A DNA stretch of 10,996 bases, from contig JAHBMJ010002980.1 of assembly GCA_018398765.1 (NCBI GenBank), positions 3,381 through 14,376 on the forward strand, read 5' to 3'. The notes beneath the pieces were generated by a model that was given only the letters and a program-made list of their open reading frames with translations, was not told the origin of the DNA and searched no databases. Shown piece after piece: positions 7,405-10,996 of the stretch (positions are counted from its first letter, which is position 1; each line of letters starts with the position of its first letter). The position numbers were made by a program, and so were the translations under genes. Source of the DNA: Chromera velia (lineage: Eukaryota; Sar; Chromeraceae).

Positions 7405-10337
7405 GTAAAATCACATAGAATGTCTTGCTGATTTCTTCTGCAGAGGCGATACAAACCCCTGGGACATGCTGGTTACGGTGCCTACGGAACGATTCGGACC
7501 ATGTGAGTCTTCTTCCCCCCGCCCCCCTTCAGTCTCTGATTGCCGTCTTGGCTCTGTTGAGTAAATATTGACCTGGATCTTGATCGCTGCGTCTCTTTGT
7601 GGGGTTGCAGAGTTGCGCAGGACTTGAACACTGGTCAGCCTGTGGCAGTCAAGCAGATTCCGGACGTCCTGAGGTCTGACAACTTTGCCAAGTGTATTCT
7701 AAGGGAGATCAAACTTCTCCGCCACCTAAAGGGACACGAGAACCTTTTGTACCTTCTGGGCATGGAGATTGTTCCAATGGGAAATGGACGATACGATGTG
7801 TGAGTCTTCTTTCTATGCTGTAGATTCGCAGGCTTTTCCTCCCTCGACAGCTTTTCGTATCTTGACGATCATGCAACCGACTGTTTTTAGCGGATGGCTC
7901 TGTGAGATATCCGTTCTTCTGATTTCTTTCTGTCTGTCGGTGCGGTTGCCTTTCTATATCCTTTTTGAAATTCCTCTTGCATCCGTTTGGACCGTCGTCG
8001 TCTCACACCACATCGTATGTTTTCTCACTTTGCTTTAACGGATTTTGTATTCTTTCCATTCTTTCTTGCTTGAGATTTAGTGTTTTCCCATTCATCTGCT
8101 CTCTTTTTCTTTCATGCCCTGCAGGTCTTTGGTTAGCGGGTTGATGGAATCAGACCTGGCGAAAGTCATCCGGACCGGGCAGTTTCTCTCACTGCACCAC
8201 TGCGAGTTTTTCCTCTACCAGATACTCCGAGGGCTCAAGTGCCTGCACACAGCCAATATTGTCCACCGTGACGTGGTGAGTGGTGCGCACTGCCTGCCTG
8301 TATGTCCTGTTTTTTTCTCTCCCTCTCTTCATGTTTCTCTTTGCCTGGCCAGTCAACCTATCCGCTTGCCACAGGGGTTCGTTCCTGTTAGGATTCAATC
8401 TTCTTTCAATGTGCTACACCAGGCTGAGCCTGTTCAAACACTCCTTTCCCACACCTCCACTTCACTCCACTCTGCCCTTCCATTCTTTAATTCTGCTTCC
8501 ACCTCAATTTGATGTCAAAGTCCCCCCCCCCTTGTGTTGTTGTCCCACACCTGCATGTGCATCTGTTCATTCCTCTCGAATGTTGAGTTTCGGAGGACCT
8601 GGGTAGTTTCGAGGCAGGACTCCATGTGGTTTGCTTTTGCACAGGAGTGTAGAATAGTCCCGGCGAGATTGCATTTCACCCTGCTTTCAGACACCTGCCA
8701 ACTGCCTGGTAAACGCGGACTGCGATCTTCGAATTTGCGACTTCGGACTCTCACGCGTTGTCCCCAACCAGCACAGTGGGAGGCGGGCAGGCGGTGATGG
8801 GAATGCAGGAGAAGACGTGACACCACTGACAGGGTACAGTGCGCCTGAGCTTATCTGTGGACAGGAGGATTACGAAACTGCAGTGGACATCTGGTGGGTG
8901 CATAGGTGTGACTGAGGTGTCTGTCTGACTGGAAATTCGGAAGTCCCATATCGAAGGAAGCTGTCGTATTGTCGTTGAGGTTGGGCAGGTGTGCTTTTTT
9001 CGCTGTGCCGTGGGTTTTTGACATTCTCTTTTTGTTCTGTCCCTCCTCGTCTTCTTCTGCGCGAATTTTGGCTTCACCCTGCTTGCGTGTCCTTGCTCTT
9101 TGCATTGCTTCGTCAAATGCAGGTCTGTCGGCTGCATCGCTCTCGAGATTTTGATAGGCCAACCGCTCTTCAGGGGGCGAGACGCCAAGGATCAACTGAC
9201 ACAAATAGTGAGGTTTCTCGGAAAGCCGACAGCGTCAGACATGGTCACTTTTCGGCATCCCCTCGTTGCGCGATTCCTCGACAGGGTGAAGTACAATACA
9301 CCCAAGATGACCCCAGAGAGGCTCATGTCCCTTCTCCCAAAAGAGGCAAGCAGGGACCCAGCGTTTGCAGACCTCGTCTGCCGGATGCTCTCTTGGAATC
9401 CCGCGCACCGCCCCACTGCCGCAGAAGCTCTCTCTCATGAGCTTTTTGCGGAGCTTCACCGGGAGGAGGACGAGCCTGAAGCACCAGAGCTGAACGAAGA
9501 TGTGGCTGAAATGCTCGAGAGACTGGCGGGCTCTCCGGAAGGGGGAAGCAGAAAAGATCAAAAAGGGGACTCGCTGAGAGGAGATGTGACCTCAATGCTG
9601 GAAAGACTGACACTCTGTTCTGCTGAAGAGTCGAGCAGAGGAGACAAGGAAGGGGAGGAGACTGCAGGAACAGGAAAAGGGAGAGAGAAGAGATCAGCGT
9701 CTTCCACGGATGGTGGGAGAAAAAAGATGTTCCTTGGTCAGTGCATGAGGCAAGGGCAGAACAGCTGTGGCTCTGCTTGCATCTTTTCGGCAGATTTCTA
9801 CATCTGCTTGGCCAGACTGAATCAGTTTTTGCGTTACTCTCTTCTGTCTCTCGTTTGAATCGACTGGCTGGACTTGCGTTGATTTTTTGTATGTATGAAG
9901 TCAATGAAGTGCGTGATACTGTACAAACATGGCCTCCCCACATTTCCTGTTGGTTTCCTGATTTTCCCATTTGCTTGTCACGTTCAATTAAGCCTTGACC
10001 TCTTGGCGTGCGTGCAGATGAGTTCTTCAAGGAGGCTTCTCTCGTCTCCGAACTTAACAAGACCCCGAGTTACTGTCACCCTGAGAGCACGGCTGCCCAA
10101 AGCTGCAAGGGGGGAGAGGGACAAGAGCTGGGTGCATCTTGTTCACGAGATGAAAGCACTTCGGGTGCCACTTCTCGAGAAGAGCCTTCAGTGTCAGTTC
10201 ACGGTCACATACTTCTCGAGAGCTCACGACTGCATTTTTTGCACTGCCACCCGTTTTCGCCTCTCGGTTCTGTATCGCTTTCGTCGCAGCCTCTTGCCGT
10301 CACTCTAAGCAAGGTTTTCGCAGGTTCTTTTTATTGA
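7217..10337 (+). CDS. MAP-kinase-family protein kinase, atypical (no TxY; HRDVTPAN catalytic loop)
   Basis: Seven-exon model: 7217-7404, 7446-7502, 7611-7799, 8125-8275, 8691-8893, 9123-9736 and 10018-10337. All phases agree and give 573 residues. Kinase landmarks: glycine loop GYGAYG (72-77), VAVK with K96, alpha-C Glu114 in LREIKLL, MESDLAKVI (152-160), HRD D194, N199, DFG D212, APE 246-248, DIWSVGCI with D261, and the subdomain XI Arg in NPAHRPTAAEAL. The MAPK-type end LHREEDEPEAP follows. These place it in the ERK/MAPK branch of CMGC kinases. Oddities: Thr196 replaces the usual Lys of HRDLKPxN, EDV stands where TxY is expected, and YSAPE replaces YRAPE. The tail after about residue 380 is acidic and low-complexity. 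Exon 1 (start at 7217 or 7367) and exon 7 are the least certain. Confidence 0.9.
7446..7502 (+). CDS. Kinase exon 2: glycine-rich loop
   Basis: Encodes RYKPLGHAGYGAYGTIRT, the nucleotide-binding loop in MAPK style. In this frame an in-frame TGA lies just upstream at 7429, so an intron must precede it. The acceptor may be at 7443 (TGCAG|AGG) or 7445 (CAGAG|GCG); only the second keeps phase with exon 1. The donor is GTGAGT at 7503. Confidence 0.85.
7611..7799 (+). CDS. Kinase exon 3: VAVK lysine and alpha-C helix
   Basis: Acceptor GGTTGCAG at 7610. It encodes IVAQDLNTGQPVAVKQIP and then NFAKCILREIKLLRHL-K-GHENLLYLL, carrying the ATP-anchoring lysine and its partner glutamate in MAPK context. 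The donor is GATGT|GTGAGT at 7800, phase 2. Confidence 0.93.
8125..8275 (+). CDS. Kinase exon 4: hinge to HRD
   Basis: Acceptor CCTGCAG at 8124. The codon for V145 is completed across the splice. It contains LMESDLAKVI (MAPK hinge and alpha-D), FFLYQILRGLKCLHTANIVH and ends at HRDV before GTG|GTGAGT. Confidence 0.93.
8691..8893 (+). CDS. Kinase exon 5: catalytic loop end, DFG, activation segment
   Basis: Acceptor GCTTTCAG at 8690. It reads TPANCLVNADCDLRICDFGL, then a Gly/Arg-rich activation segment, TGYSAPELI and YETAVDI, and ends inside the codon of W263 before GTGGGT at 8894. The phase-2 splice inside the DIW-SVGC tryptophan is exact. Confidence 0.93.
9123..9736 (+). CDS. Kinase exon 6: C-lobe and acidic tail
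   Basis: Acceptor AAATGCAG at 9122. It encodes SVGCIALEILIGQPLFRGRD, QLTQIVRFLGKP, RMLSWNPAHRPTAAEALSHE, the MAPK-like LHREEDEPEAP and then two copies of a DV..MLERL element. Without the GTCAGT donor at 9737 the frame would run on to TGA at 9856-9858, giving a different C-terminus. Confidence 0.88.
10018..10337 (+). CDS. Kinase exon 7 (tentative C-terminal tail)
   Basis: A phase-1 junction CTTG|GTCAGT to CGTGCAG|ATGAG gives LDEFFKEASLVSELNKTPSY and then a Ser/His-rich tail with no recognised domain, to a stop at 10335-10337. The intron of 281 bases is pyrimidine-rich, which supports splicing. Coding beyond about 10100 is weakly supported. Confidence 0.5.
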
Positions 10338-10960
10338 GTGGAAAGAAGTAAAACTGCAATGCGCAAATACCGTCACATTATGTTTTTTGCAGGACAAAAT
10401 AGGATCAAGCCGAGTAGCTCTGTGTTAAAGCACTATGCTTTGATGTGAGACGTCCCGCAAGTTCACTTTTTATGTCCGAACCAATCGTTCAAAGTTCCTT
10501 GGGCCTCTGACGGATATCCACACAGAACTTCAACATAGCTATTGAAAGCCTATCTTGAACGTGCACATCAATGACTTAAGCTCATGTTAAGTAAAATTAT
10601 ATGCATTCGGTGAAATTGCTTACTAGGAAATTGCCCACAGACAGAATACATCTAGACGTGCACTGCCACCATATATCAAAAAATCAAAGATTCAAAAATT
10701 TTTTACAATATCATTTTTTTTTTATTGTATTCGAACAGACTGTAGTATTTGATAAGAGAAACAACGTAGTGTTGTTTATATGATACATAAGTATTAAGTG
10801 CTGCAAGAGACTTAGCTTGCCTAGTAGCTTGCATGATCACTATTAATCACTACCCAGAATCACTACATGCATCATGTTCAGATGATGTTATTTATTTAAT
10901 AGTAACTAAGAATTGAAAAAAGGAACGCGTCTTAATTAATAAAACTAAGAAAACCAGAAA

Positions 10961-10992
<32 letters not shown>

Positions 10993-10996
10993 TTTT
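10338..10996. other. AT-rich non-coding tail, ending in poly-T
   Basis: Base composition becomes clearly AT-rich after the kinase gene. No open frame here has coding character. ATCACTA occurs three times at 10836-10865. From about 10961 the sequence is almost pure T with one C, to the window end. It is either the 3' flank of the kinase gene or the edge of another sequence block. Confidence 0.7.

Noticed and set aside
7769-8038. Plus-strand open frame after kinase exon 3
   Set aside because: Starts inside exon 3 in another frame and continues into the intron bounded by GTGAGT at 7800 and TGCAG at 8124.
9323-10060. 245-codon minus-strand open frame
   Set aside because: Antisense to kinase exon 6, whose C-lobe motifs are unmistakable on the plus strand.
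1-10996. CRISPR array, tRNA, rRNA, transposase or defence-type gene cluster
   Set aside because: No spacer-repeat pattern, no cloverleaf or rRNA stretch and no transposase or nuclease motifs seen. The repeats present are simple microsatellites.
10961-10996. Poly-T as the tail of a retroposed element
   Set aside because: It sits at the very end of the window and no element body or target-site duplication can be seen. A contig-end homopolymer is simpler.

Overview
The window reads as nuclear DNA of a unicellular eukaryote. Every recognisable protein is split by GT-AG introns, the spacers are full of (GA)n, (CA)n, (TCTG)n and (AT)n microsatellites, and there is no sign of operons or ribosome binding sites. 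The mix of moderate GC, long microsatellites and intron-rich single genes suggests an alveolate-type protist or alga (a chromerid such as Chromera is my best guess). That placement is recollection of style, not proof. The window starts in a huge microsatellite and ends in poly-T, as if it spans a whole contig or nearly so.

Layout. (1) 1-460: compound CT/GT/CA/GA microsatellite forming a large inverted repeat. (2) 461-3100, minus strand: a CDP-alcohol phosphotransferase (choline/ethanolamine phosphotransferase, last step of the Kennedy pathway). The first two exons are very clear and carry the complete catalytic motif when spliced. The later exons are membrane-segment exons of decreasing certainty, and the 3' end runs into the microsatellite and is missing. 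(3) 3101-3782: divergent intergenic region with a tight cluster of perfect palindromes. (4) 3783-6173, plus strand: a tetratricopeptide-repeat (TPR) protein with a 42-residue repeat period. Its long second exon is broken by an apparent GA-unit frameshift near 5716-5724, after which TPR coding continues in another frame. (5) 6174-7216: microsatellite spacer with one possible basic coding exon. (6) 7217-10337, plus strand: a seven-exon MAP-kinase-family protein kinase with an unusual catalytic loop (HRDVTPAN) and no TxY activation motif. (7) 10338-10996: AT-rich DNA with no supported gene, ending in poly-T.

The three genes have no evident functional connection: phospholipid synthesis, a scaffold-type TPR protein and a signalling kinase. 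The most interesting items are the atypical MAPK-like kinase, the TPR frameshift that keeps repeat register if one GA unit is removed, and the palindrome cluster between the divergent genes. I found no CRISPR array, tRNA, rRNA, transposase or other mobile-element gene, and no evidence of a new multi-gene system.
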